The notes below the pieces were generated by a model. The model did no database searches. It saw nothing but the letters and a program-made list of their open reading frames with translations, and had not been told where the DNA came from. From Acidimicrobiia bacterium (GTDB taxonomy: Bacteria; Actinomycetota; Acidimicrobiia; IMCC26256; JAGNEX01): 64,000 nucleotides of DNA. The stretch is taken from positions 930,001 through 994,000 of the forward strand of contig JACJWE010000002.1 of NCBI GenBank assembly GCA_020637365.1, given 5' to 3'. A program made the position numbers and the translations under genes. Shown here piece by piece: positions 39,243-48,471 of this stretch (positions are counted from its first letter, which is position 1; every line of letters starts with the position of its first letter).

Positions 39243-40361
39243 CTAGCTCGAACTTATGTTGCGCTGACTTGGCGAACGTGACGGTCCAACAGCTGGGGAG
39301 TTCGTCCGATCGGTGGCGTCGGTGGCGGGATCGGCTTCGACTTCAGCCTGCAGATCAGCGTCGGGAGCGGAGTCGGGCCCAGCGTCGATGGCTGTTGGTT
39401 GGCCTCGACGAAAAACTTCGCGAGCTGAACTGCCCGGCGCTAGCGCCGCAAGGAGCAGCACCACCAGCAGCCCAATCTGTCCGACTATGCGGTCGACAAT
39501 CGTGGCAGCGATGGCTTGTTCTGCCGAGACGTCCACCGCCGCGGCGATGCCTCCCGCCAAGATCTCTCGGAGGCCGAGCCCGGCGGGGAAGAAGCCAGCG
39601 ATGGATGCCAGCGCATGGCTTGCTCCGATGGCTATCGAGTCGGCGAGACCTACCGGACTGTCGATCATTTTGAACGCCCAAAAGAGCCTCGCGCCCGAAA
39701 TCAGCACTTTGCCCGCCTCGATCGCGCAGAGTTCGAGCGCCGAGGTCCAGGAGGAGATTGAAGCAAGCCGAAAAGATGACAGCACCAATCCAGCTGCACT
39801 GCCACCGACCAACGCAGGCAGGGTCCATGTCCCCGATGTGTGTCCGATAAGAGTTCCAGCCGCCATGAGGCCAGCGATTGAAACCCAGTTGACCGCGGCC
39901 AGGATGTTCACTTCACCAGAACGAAACGCGGAACCACCACGTTTAACCATCGCCGTTGTCCGCACAGCCGCGGCGCCCGGGATCGGTAAGAGGTTCGCAA
40001 GTGCAGCAGCGGTCGCCGTCACAAAGGAACTTCGCCAGTCAAGGTGAATGTCGACTGCTGCAGCGATGGTCCGGTACTCAGCGGTATTGAGGTATACCGC
40101 CACCGGGATGCCGACAACGATCAACGCAAGGGATGCGTGCCAGTCCCAACTGGCAGCGTCAGGCACCGATCGAAATGAAACGAACGCCAGGACAACAAAC
40201 GACAGCGCGCCAATGACGTAAAAGGTCCGCGAAACGACCGGTCTGCGGGCAAACGCGTTGGCTTTGGCGACAACGTCCATTGCCCGGCTGGTCCACGAGG
40301 AAGTCATCTGTTTCGTCGCTTTAGTCAACGGGTTGAACCACGCAAGTGCTCGAACGGTCAT
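39243..40361 (-). CDS. Lysylphosphatidylglycerol synthase-type flippase-like membrane protein
   Basis: 372 residues, about eight TM helices. Family signals: LPIPGAAAVRTTAMVKRGG (the PGxxG-like loop of UPF0104/AglD N-part proteins) and ASIAGFFPAGLGLREIL. The C-terminus is an acidic/Ser tail. Members next to GT2 enzymes are thought to move glycolipids across the membrane. There is no catalytic lysyltransferase domain. Confidence 0.75.
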   Translation of the reverse strand: MTVRALAWFNPLTKATKQMTSSWTSRAMDVVAKANAFARRPVVSRTFYVIGALSFVVLAFVSFRSVPDAASWDWHASLALIVVGIPVAVYLNTAEYRTIAAAVDIHLDWRSSFVTATAAALANLLPIPGAAAVRTTAMVKRGGSAFRSGEVNILAAVNWVSIAGLMAAGTLIGHTSGTWTLPALVGGSAAGLVLSSFRLASISSWTSALELCAIEAGKVLISGARLFWAFKMIDSPVGLADSIAIGASHALASIAGFFPAGLGLREILAGGIAAAVDVSAEQAIAATIVDRIVGQIGLLVVLLLAALAPGSSAREVFRRGQPTAIDAGPDSAPDADLQAEVEADPATDATDRTNSPAVGPSRSPSQRNISSS

Positions 40362-40488
40362 ACGAACCCGGCCCGCTCACGGGCGTGCCGACATTTCCGC
40401 GCGGAACGTGCCGGATTGAGCGATTGTCGCGATCGATCGGCGGGGTGTGACGGCCTTCGAACCAGCGGTGATGCACGGCGCTTCGGCC

Positions 40489-41481
40489 TCAGAGGGTGGC
40501 ATCGTCTAAACGACGGTTGCGTTGCTCATCGAGCCGGCGTTGCATGTCGAGATGAACCATCAGCTCGGCGATCAGACCCACACAGATCAACTGGACACCG
40601 ACGACAACGCACATGACGCCAGCGAGCAGCGCCGGTCGGCTGCCGACGCCTTCGCCCTGGATGCGCAACACCAACATCCATGCCAGCAGCACACCGCCCG
40701 CCAGCAGCAAAAAGATGCCAGCGGCACCGACCAGGTGAAATGGGCGGCGGTCATAGGTCGTCAAGAACTTGACGGTGAACAGGTCGAGCATGCCGCGCCA
40801 AAAACGGTTGATGCCGAACTTGGTGTGACCGTGCGCACGCTCGCGGTGGTCGACCGGTACCTCGGTGACCTTGAAACCCTGCCAGCTGGCCAAAATGGGG
40901 ATGTACCTGTGTAGTTCGCCGTACATCGAGATGTTCTGCACGATCTCGCCGCGCATCAGTTTGTAGCCGCTGTTGAAGTCCTTGCCGTCGACGCCGGTCG
41001 CCTTGCGGGTCGCGTAGTTGTACAACTTCGACGTGGTCCGTTTGACGGTGCGGTCGTTGCGCGTCTCTCGCTGCCCGGTCACGAGGTCGAAGCCGTTGTC
41101 CAGCGCTGCGAGCAGATCGGGCAGCGCTGCGGGGTTGTCTTGGCCGTCAGCATCCATCAACAAGATCAGATCGCTGTCGACCTGATCAAACGCCGACTGC
41201 AGCGCTGCGCTCTTGCCGCGGTTGCGCCTAAACGCCAACGTCTGGACCCTGGGGTCTTTTCGGTTGAGTTCGGCCATCACCGCGGACGTGTTATCGGTGC
41301 TGCCGTCGTCGACGACCAAGATCGTCCAGTCCGCAAAGAGCGTATTGAGGTAACCCGTGAGCTCGTCGATGACCTCGGGAAGGTTCTCGGCCTCGTTATA
41401 AGACGGCAAGATCACCGTCAACGACTCGGATCGTTTGGTTGCGCTGGTCATGGTGCCCGTGGCGGAAGCGTCGTTCGTCAT
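40489..41481 (-). CDS. GT2 polyisoprenyl-phosphate glycosyltransferase (DPM1/GtrB-like)
   Basis: 330 residues from ATG 41481. GT-A motifs: LTVILPSYNEAENLPEVI, ILVVDDGSTDNT, and DLILLMDADGQDNPAALPDL (DAD metal site). GKSAALQSAFD and GVDGKDFNSGYKLMRGE fit dolichol-phosphate sugar synthases. Two C-terminal TM helices follow. It follows the GT39 gene by 12 bases and probably makes its lipid-linked sugar donor. Confidence 0.88.
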   Translation of the reverse strand: MTNDASATGTMTSATKRSESLTVILPSYNEAENLPEVIDELTGYLNTLFADWTILVVDDGSTDNTSAVMAELNRKDPRVQTLAFRRNRGKSAALQSAFDQVDSDLILLMDADGQDNPAALPDLLAALDNGFDLVTGQRETRNDRTVKRTTSKLYNYATRKATGVDGKDFNSGYKLMRGEIVQNISMYGELHRYIPILASWQGFKVTEVPVDHRERAHGHTKFGINRFWRGMLDLFTVKFLTTYDRRPFHLVGAAGIFLLLAGGVLLAWMLVLRIQGEGVGSRPALLAGVMCVVVGVQLICVGLIAELMVHLDMQRRLDEQRNRRLDDATL

Positions 41482-41493
41482 GAAACTGAACCC

Positions 41494-43203
41494 TTATTCG
41501 CTTTCTGGGTCGATGACCCAAATCTCTGCATAGTCGATACCTCGCAACGACACGCTTTCGACGTAGGTGCGCCCGCGGGTGGCCAGCTGCCGTTCGAGAG
41601 GTGTCGATTTCTGCAACTCGCTGATGTAATAGACGAAGTAGGTCGACCGACCCGAACTTGCAGGTGTCAGACACGGCCAGTTCAGCGCCCCATACGGATT
41701 TTCGCCTAGCCGGGGGGTCCCCACCTGAGTTGTCACACCCTCACAGCTTCCACCAGCCAACGCTTCGATGCGGTCACCCGCAAGATTGATGCCTTCGCCC
41801 CAGCCGACCGGGACGGTCTCTAGCGCTGTCTTCGAACCGCCGAGCGCCGGATTGAAGTAAGCGAGTCCGTAGGGGGCCACCAGCGTCGCATACAGAAGCG
41901 TCACTCCTACGAGTGCAGGCGCTGTCCAGCGTGGCAACCGGTCGAGGCGCAGTCGCCGCCAACTCAGTCCCAAGGCGCTGCTAGCGAAGATCGGGATCAA
42001 GAACACGATCGCATATCGCGGGTATCGCTTTGATGCGGTCGACAACATGTAGAACATCGGAATAAGCCCGATCAACCAGACCAGCGTGAGCGTCCGGGTA
42101 CGGCGATTGACCAGCGCAGCGGCGGTGCCGACGAGCGCGATCAGTGCTCCCCAGGGTGTGATCCTCAATGGGGTGTTGACGATGTAAAACAGTCGGGAAT
42201 ATCCGAGTTTGCCGAACAGGAACTCGGGATATCCGCCCGAGCCGAGCTTTGCCGAGGTTCGTAGAGCGCTGATCTGGCCGCCCGGATCGACGACCAAGGC
42301 GGGCCAGGAGATCAGGACGGTGACTACTAGGGCGCCGGCCGCAAACCCTAACACGGGACCGAACGTGGCAAACGTTGAACGCACGTCCCCGTCTGACTTG
42401 AGGAACAGGACGACCGCGTAGATGACCAGCACTGCTGCACTGAACATGAATCCAACCGCGGTGATCTTGCTGAGCAGGGCGCCGGCCATGGCGATGCCTG
42501 CAGCGACCGCTGCTTTGCGCGGGCTGAGGCCGTCTACCGGTTTGGGCAGGCCCAGTGCGAGACAGGTCGCGACCAGGGCGATGGTTCCGAACAGTGCAGA
42601 GAGCTCGTCGACGTGGAGGATTGCCCCGAGCCCGACGATGAACGGCTCAAATCCGCACAAGATTGCGATTGCAATGCCCGCAATCGTCCCAGCCCAGCGA
42701 GTGACGAGATAGGCCAACCACGCCACCAACAGTGCGGTGGCGACGGCGACGACCATCTCAGACACGGCCAATGCCTTGTAGCTGTGCTGAAACGAATAGG
42801 GGTCGTCGATCAGCCCGATCGACTTGCCAATTCCCCAAAAGAATCGTCCAATCGACCCAAGCCACATGGTGGTGACGCCGGGCATCGTGGAGCGTTCTCC
42901 GCCGACCGACGCCGACATCGACGCGAAGTCGAGTGAGAACAACGCATCGGAGAACCGTTCTGAGCGGCGCATCCAGGTGGCTTCGTCGATGGTAACAAAG
43001 GTGCCAGCCGTCAGCAGGCGGGGGATCGCCGCGGTGAGGAAGGTCAGGACCGCCAGCCGAAACGCCACAGCGGTCGGTGGGCGGGCCTGATCGGTCTCGG
43101 GGTCGGTACCCGATGTGTCGGGGATGGCGGGTGTGTCGGGGATGGGGGGTGTGCCGGTCGTGCCCGATGGGTCGCTAGAGCTCTCGTCGGTGGCAGATTC
43201 CAA
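41494..43203 (-). CDS. Polytopic GT39-type glycosyltransferase (PMT/ArnT-like)
   Basis: The TTG start at 43203 is preceded by AAGG; the frame stays open to 43347, but that part looks non-coding. An N-terminal repeat (IPDTPAIPDTSG) is followed by about a dozen TM helices. GTFVTIDEATWMRRSERF in the first outside loop carries the Asp-Glu pair of GT39 enzymes. The C-terminus is a soluble domain of about 100 residues (YFNPALGGSKTALETV, YAEIWVIDPESE). It forms an operon with the GT2 gene and could glycosylate exported proteins or lipids. Confidence 0.8.
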   Translation of the reverse strand: MESATDESSSDPSGTTGTPPIPDTPAIPDTSGTDPETDQARPPTAVAFRLAVLTFLTAAIPRLLTAGTFVTIDEATWMRRSERFSDALFSLDFASMSASVGGERSTMPGVTTMWLGSIGRFFWGIGKSIGLIDDPYSFQHSYKALAVSEMVVAVATALLVAWLAYLVTRWAGTIAGIAIAILCGFEPFIVGLGAILHVDELSALFGTIALVATCLALGLPKPVDGLSPRKAAVAAGIAMAGALLSKITAVGFMFSAAVLVIYAVVLFLKSDGDVRSTFATFGPVLGFAAGALVVTVLISWPALVVDPGGQISALRTSAKLGSGGYPEFLFGKLGYSRLFYIVNTPLRITPWGALIALVGTAAALVNRRTRTLTLVWLIGLIPMFYMLSTASKRYPRYAIVFLIPIFASSALGLSWRRLRLDRLPRWTAPALVGVTLLYATLVAPYGLAYFNPALGGSKTALETVPVGWGEGINLAGDRIEALAGGSCEGVTTQVGTPRLGENPYGALNWPCLTPASSGRSTYFVYYISELQKSTPLERQLATRGRTYVESVSLRGIDYAEIWVIDPESE

Positions 43204-43507
43204 AATGTTGGCCTTGCATCCCGACGCCCCGTGCCCGCGGCGCGACCGTGAAAACTGTAGCTGCGGGCTGCCAATGAAGACGTCGCAAGGATTTGAGCAA
43301 CGATCCCCACATCGTCGACGGGTTAGCTTAAGAGTGGCAGCCTGCAAAAGCTATTCACGACCCATGCGTTGCAGGAGTTTGTTAACTCCCCGAACTACTG
43401 GCTTCTTCGGTAGTTCCGTGCAAGGGTCGAGCCTTCGAGCCATGTCGGACGGAGGCGTCCCACAGCCTGTGTAGTCTGCCAGGCGTCGCTGTTAGGGGAG
43501 CTGTGAC
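43204..43507. other. Divergent intergenic region GT39 / cupredoxin
   Basis: It holds a small inverted repeat GGAGTT-N4-AACTCC at 43374-43389 and the ribosome site AGGGGAG before GTG 43508. I see no gene. Confidence 0.35.
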
Positions 43508-44182
43508 GTGGAAGAACGTGTTGCTGGAGCGCTAACGCTCCGATCGTATGGAAACACCCGAGACTCGTCGTCGGCAGTACCGACGACGGAAAAACCGGTG
43601 CAGCCGAGGATCTATCCCAAGCTCCCAGGCGCGGCCGCTCAGAGCCGCCCGTACTCTCACGTCGTGCTGATGCTCGTCGTTGTGCTGGCACTCGGGCTCA
43701 CCGCTTGCGATGATGACGACACATCTGATGCGTCGAGCTCGCCAGCATCGGGCGCAACAACGGCGAGTCAGACCACCGCAGCGGCCGACGGCACCCAGAC
43801 GACCGTGCCGAACGACTCGGCCGCAGGTGGCGAGATCACCGGTCCCGAGTCAATCGACTGGTCGGATCTGCCCTATGACGAAACCGACGTCAAGGTCGTA
43901 CCAGCCGACAAGTCGTTCATCGACGCGATCGACAACTCAAACCTGCCCATGGTCGCCCAGGTCACCGTCGGACAAGAGGTCACATTCCGCAACCGGGGTC
44001 GCAACTCTCACAACGTCATACCCGAAGACGACACCGCTCCGTGGCGCATCGACCTCGACGACTTTCAGCCAGGCGACGAAGACGTCCGAACCTTTGACGA
44101 ACCTGGGCTCTACCGCTACTACTGCTCGATACACGGCACTCTGAACGCCGGAATGATTGGTGCCGTCCTGGTCACGTCCTAG
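43508..44182 (+). CDS. Cupredoxin (plastocyanin/azurin-like) lipoprotein
   Basis: GTG 43508 follows AGGGGAG at 8 bases. An unusually long N-region of about 50 residues precedes the lipobox LALGLTAC. A Ser/Thr-rich linker is followed by the cupredoxin fold: VTVGQEVTFRNRGRNSHNVI (His ligand), YRYYCSIHGTLNAGMIGAVL (Cys, His and Met ligands). This is a type 1 blue copper site on a surface-anchored electron carrier. Confidence 0.85.
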   Translation: MEERVAGALTLRSYGNTRDSSSAVPTTEKPVQPRIYPKLPGAAAQSRPYSHVVLMLVVVLALGLTACDDDDTSDASSSPASGATTASQTTAAADGTQTTVPNDSAAGGEITGPESIDWSDLPYDETDVKVVPADKSFIDAIDNSNLPMVAQVTVGQEVTFRNRGRNSHNVIPEDDTAPWRIDLDDFQPGDEDVRTFDEPGLYRYYCSIHGTLNAGMIGAVLVTS

Positions 44183-44240
44183 ATCGAATCCGCGAGCTGA
44201 TCACTACAGCCGAGCCGCACGACGGTCCAAACAAACAGAC

Positions 44241-44266
44241 AAGCAAGCAAGCAAGCAAGCAAGCAA
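44241..44266 (+). repeat. AAGC tetranucleotide microsatellite
   Basis: Six and a half AAGC units are followed by an ACAA-rich run, in the 198-base spacer between the cupredoxin and beta-helix lipoprotein genes. Low in GC for this genome. Confidence 0.8.
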
Positions 44267-44380
44267 CCCAACAAACAAACAGAGCGACACGCATCCTGAT
44301 GCGGCGCCCGACGGGAACGGGCGACGGGAGGACGGCAGATCGTTCGCCGAAGATGAGTCCACAACAAAGGGGAAGTTGAT

Positions 44381-45985
44381 ATGGAACGCCGATACCGCCA
44401 GCACCGCTGGTACCTCTTCGTCGCTCTCGTGGCCTTGCTGATGCTGGCGTTCGCAGGGTGCAGCGACAGCGACGACGACGCCGACGCGTCGGGTACGACA
44501 GCCGCCGACGGGCAAACCTCAACCACGGTTGTCGAACAGGGTGACGTGGTCAAGGTGCCCGCCGACTACCCGACCATTCAAGAAGCGGTCGACGCCGCGT
44601 CGGAGGGGTCGCTGATTCTGATCAGCCCCGGCACCTATGAAGAGGCGGTTGACGTCACCACCGACAACCTGGTGATCCGTGGAACCGATCGCAACGAAGT
44701 CATCCTCGACGGCGGCTTCGAGCTGGAGAACGGCGTTCGAGTGCTCGGAGCGAACGGGGTGGTGGTCGAGAACCTCACCGCGCAGAATTACACCGGCAAC
44801 GGCGTCTTTTGGACCGGCGTGGACGGCTATCGGGGGTCATATCTGACCACCATCAAGAACGGCGACTACGGGGTCTACGCATTCGGTTCGGTGAACGGCA
44901 TCATCGAACAGATCTACGCGTCGGGCAGCCCCGATGCAGGTGTCTACGTGGGTCAATGCTTCCCATGTAACGCCCACGTTCGCAATGTGCTCAGCGAATG
45001 GAACGGCCTTGGCTACTCGGGCACCAACTCGGGCGGCAACCTCTACATCACCGACTCGGTGTGGCGAAACAACCGTGCAGGAATCGTCCCGAACTCTGGT
45101 TCATATGAAGGCTGCGCCCCGAAACCGAGACGACGGTGGTAGGCAACCTGGTCTATGACAACAACAACGACAAAACGGGTGCCATAGCCAATGCCATGTT
45201 GGGGCAGGGCAATGGAATCCTGATCGCTGGCGGCATCGGCAACGTCATCGAACGCAACCGTGTGGGGTCACGAGGTCGCCGGCATCGCCCTGGCACCCTT
45301 CCCCGAAGACGACCCGATCAGTCCGCTCAGCGAACGACCCGAAGACAACTGTCAGGCCGACGCGGTCCCCGCAGATGAGGCCGACATGACCGATGTGGAC
45401 AATCCGCTGTTCTGGCCAGCGAAAGACAACACGGTGCGGGGCAATGTCGTCTCTGACTCAGGGGCGACCGATCTGGGCCTGTTCGCTGATCCCGGTGAAG
45501 GCAACTGCTTTGCCGACAATGAGTACACCAGCTCAAACCCCGAAAACATCGATGAGGCCGCGCCGTGTGGTGGGACCGAGAACTTCGAGGCCGACTACGC
45601 CACCTTGGCGTCGTTGTTGCTCGTCGACCGACCCGAACCGCCGAGCTACAAAGATGTTGAACTGCCCGACCCTGGGCCGCAGACGAATATGCCCGATGCT
45701 GAGAAGGCTCCGGCCGAACCAGCCGACAACATCGTTATCGACGTCGATATCGAGGCGATAGCGCTGCCCGACAGGCCCGACGACGCTGCAAGTGTGAGTT
45801 CGACCAGCGCGGCCGACGCATCTGATGGGGCCGAGTCGTCAAGCTCAACAGACCCGGAATCGGACGGGGCCGCTGACCGCACCGTAGGTGCTGGGGCGAG
45901 TTCGACAACCCGTGGCAACGCAGCGGCCGGCGCAGGATCGTCGACCACCGAAGCCCAGTCGACAACAACGGCGAGCGCTGAGTAG
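44381..45985 (+). CDS. Right-handed beta-helix lipoprotein, two frameshifts
   Basis: ATG 44381 after AAGGGGAAG. Lipobox LMLAFAGC. VVKVPADYPTIQEAVDAASE with ILISPGTYEEAVDVT is the pectin-lyase-like start seen in NosD/parallel beta-helix proteins. Repeated coils follow (VVENLTAQNYTGNGVFW, GVYAFGSVNGIIEQIYASG, NLVYDNNNDKTG, GNGILIAGGIGNVIERN, TVRGNVVSDSGATDLGLF). The frame shifts near 45120 and 45265. The C-terminus is a long acidic Ser/Thr-rich tail. Likely a surface polysaccharide-binding or polysaccharide-modifying protein; catalytic residues cannot be assigned. Confidence 0.75.
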
Positions 45986-45988
45986 CCG

Positions 45989-46981
45989 TTGTTGCGACGA
46001 GTCTGGATAGGGGTTGCGGCGATGGCGGTTGCCATCGCCGCGTCCCTCTCAGCCTGCGAAAAGGCCGACCGGCCGACGCTCGCTCAACCATCTGTGGCGA
46101 GCGCCACGATCGGTGGGGTCGGCGAGTTGACGCCCGGTTCTGGTCTGCCCGGTCCTGATCTGCCCGGTGGGTTGTGGAGCGATGAGGCGCTCGATGCAAT
46201 CGATACCGAAGCGACGCTGGCCGACGACCCGAACTACAAACACCACGGCTGGTTCGTGGTCGAATGCGTCTACTCGCACACGGCGCCCGATGACCCGATC
46301 GTGCACTACGGCAAGCCCGGGCTCAGTCACAGCCACGACTTTTTTGGCAACGAATCGACCGACGCCTTCAGCACCGAGGACACGCTGCTCGACGCCACGA
46401 CCACCTGTCGGAAACACCAGGACCTTGCGTCCTATTGGGCCCCGAGCCTGTTTGTCGACGGCGAACGCGTAGAGCCCAAATCGTCAGACGCGTACTACCG
46501 TGCGTCGCCCAACATCGCGCCCGACGCCGTCGCGCCCTTCCCCGACGGACTCAAGATCGTCGCGGGCAGCGCGCACGCTACAGAGCCACAGTCGCTTGAG
46601 GTCGTCGGCTGGGCCTGCGGGCGAAACCCACACCGGTCGATCGAACCGCCATCGTGTGCGGAGAGCACCGAACTCACCTTGCGGGTGAGCTTCCCCGACT
46701 GTTGGAACGGCAACGACCTCGATAGCGACGACCACGCCTCGCATATGGCGTATTCGACCATCGCTGGATGCCCAGCGGAGCACCCCGTACCGGTCCCCCA
46801 ACTGGAGTTTGTCGTTCAATACCCGGTGTGGGGACCACAGAGCGACATCGAGTTGGCCCCCGGTGGCGTGCTCACCGGCCATGCCGACTTCTTCAACGCA
46901 TGGGTTCCTGGCTCGCTGCAACGCGAGGTCTTGGGGTGCATCCATCGTGATGTGGTGTGCGGCGTCCCAGCGATCTTCTAA
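45989..46981 (+). CDS. DUF1996 domain lipoprotein
   Basis: TTG 45989 directly follows the beta-helix gene. Lipobox IAASLSAC. GWFVVECVYSHTAPDDPIVH, PGLSHSHDFFGNESTDA, YWAPSLFVDG, and the Cys- and His-bearing FPDCWNGNDLDSDDHASHMAY are the DUF1996 conserved blocks. The family is known from fungi and actinobacteria and its function is unknown. Coexpression with the beta-helix lipoprotein is likely. Confidence 0.85.
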   Translation: MLRRVWIGVAAMAVAIAASLSACEKADRPTLAQPSVASATIGGVGELTPGSGLPGPDLPGGLWSDEALDAIDTEATLADDPNYKHHGWFVVECVYSHTAPDDPIVHYGKPGLSHSHDFFGNESTDAFSTEDTLLDATTTCRKHQDLASYWAPSLFVDGERVEPKSSDAYYRASPNIAPDAVAPFPDGLKIVAGSAHATEPQSLEVVGWACGRNPHRSIEPPSCAESTELTLRVSFPDCWNGNDLDSDDHASHMAYSTIAGCPAEHPVPVPQLEFVVQYPVWGPQSDIELAPGGVLTGHADFFNAWVPGSLQREVLGCIHRDVVCGVPAIF

Positions 46982-47246
46982 CCCTCAATCCCCGCGCTGA
47001 GACCCGGGCATACAGTTCGGTCGGTCGGTGCTGACACAAGCCCGAGCGGGGCCATGACATCAACGTGTCCGGCTCGGCTCTCGATGCCCAGACGCCGAGA
47101 TCGCATCGGGGCCGTGGTGCTCCGAGGCGCACGGACGCATCACGCCGAGACGTCAGGGGCGCATCACGCCGAGATGTCAGAGCGTCGAAGGGGTGAAAGA
47201 GTGCGGGTCGAGTCGGATTCAACAGCGCAGAAAAGGGTCGTCCACG

Positions 47247-48291
47247 ATGACACAAGAACTTCCTTTGGTAGTCGACGGTCGGGTTCGCTTCGGTCGTTGG
47301 TCCGAGCCGTTCCCCGACATCAACCTTCGAGCTGCTGATGCATACCGGCTGCCGTTCGGGTTGCCGGCGCCGCGGCCTCTGCAACAGGCGCGTCTCAAGG
47401 AATGGCAGGCCTTTCAGTTCACCAACGGTCGTTGGTTTGGGATTGTGGCGTTGTTCAACGCAAAGGCGCTCGCTCTGGCTCAGCTCAAGCTCGTCGATAC
47501 CGAGTCGCTGACCAAGTACACCTTCGAGCAGCGACTGGCGCCGTGGGCTCTTCGCTATCCTCAAAATCTGCTGCACGGCGTTGCCGAGTGGAGCGGCGGG
47601 GAGCCTCGTTTCGTTTCTACTTTGACCTCGCCCACGATGCGGTGTCGGTCGCGGTCTCGGTGCCGCCAAATGACGCCGGTCGTCCCGCGATCGAAGTCGA
47701 CCTCATCGGCGGCGCGCACGACCAGGAGCCTGTTGTCGTGTCGATCCCTTTCAACGACCGGCGCGGCATGTACTCACATAAAGCGTGCGTACCGGCGACC
47801 GGACATCTCACCATCGGGACCGACCGCCACCCCTTCACCGGTGATACGTCCGCGCTGATCGCGGATGATCACCGCGGCTACTACCCCGGATCATGGAATG
47901 GGACTGGGGTACCACCGCATTTCGCTCAGCCGACGGCACACTCATCGGTCTCAACCTGACCAGGAGCGCGTCGATCGACCCAGAGACGTATAACGAAAAC
48001 GTCGTCTGGGTCGCGGGTCGAGCGCACCCCCTCCCCGCGGTGACCTTTCGACGTTTCGAAGCGTCAGCAGACACCGCAGAACGGTGGGAAATCCGCGATG
48101 CGAACGGCCGGGTTGCGATCGATTTCGACGTCTTGGTCGACGGGCGGGTCGACATCAACGCCTTGGTGCTCAAATCGAAGTACCGCGGACCGTTCGGACG
48201 TTTCTCGGGATCGGTGAAACTCGATGACGGCACCTCCGTCGATATTCCGGGTGTGTTCGGCATGGGCGAGGACTTCGAACTTCACGTGTAG
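47247..48291 (+). CDS. DUF2804 family protein, two frameshifts
   Basis: ATG 47247 after AAAAGGG. Segments in three frames join into one protein of about 345 residues: KEWQAFQFTNGRWFGIVALF, then FYFDLAHDAVSVAVSVP, then MEWDWGTTAFRSADGTLIGL to LKSKYRGPFGRFSGSVKLDD at the end. The final VDINALVLKSKYRGPFGRFS matches the DUF2804 C-terminal signature. Shifts lie near 47605 and 47890. Function unknown; similar to lipocalin-like beta-barrels. Confidence 0.75.
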
Positions 48292-48400
48292 GTGCTCGGC
48301 GAGCTAGGTGAGCTCCTATACGTCTACGTCCGGGGCGTGCTGTTCTGCCGCGACGTGAGCGTTCTAAACCTCTGCCAGGACGCTGCAGGGCACGAGACGC

Positions 48401-48435
48401 AAAGGTGGGGGCGCTCTCAGAGCGCCCCCACCTTT
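48401..48435. terminator. Bidirectional terminator between DUF2804 gene and A5
   Basis: AAAGGTGGGGGCGCTCT and AGAGCGCCCCCACCTTT form a perfect palindrome, with AAA/TTT at the ends, between convergent genes. Confidence 0.8.
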
Positions 48436-48471
48436 CATTCGTGTGCTGAGTCGTGCGACCCGCCGAGTTGG

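Noticed and set aside
39313..40047. Plus-strand open frame of 244 residues opposite the flippase-like gene
   Set aside because: The minus strand has about eight TM helices and family motifs. The plus product is a Ser/Ala/Pro-rich shadow.
44241..44266. AAGC repeats as a CRISPR array
   Set aside because: Units of four bases without spacers. No CRISPR-type repeat-spacer pattern is seen anywhere in the window.
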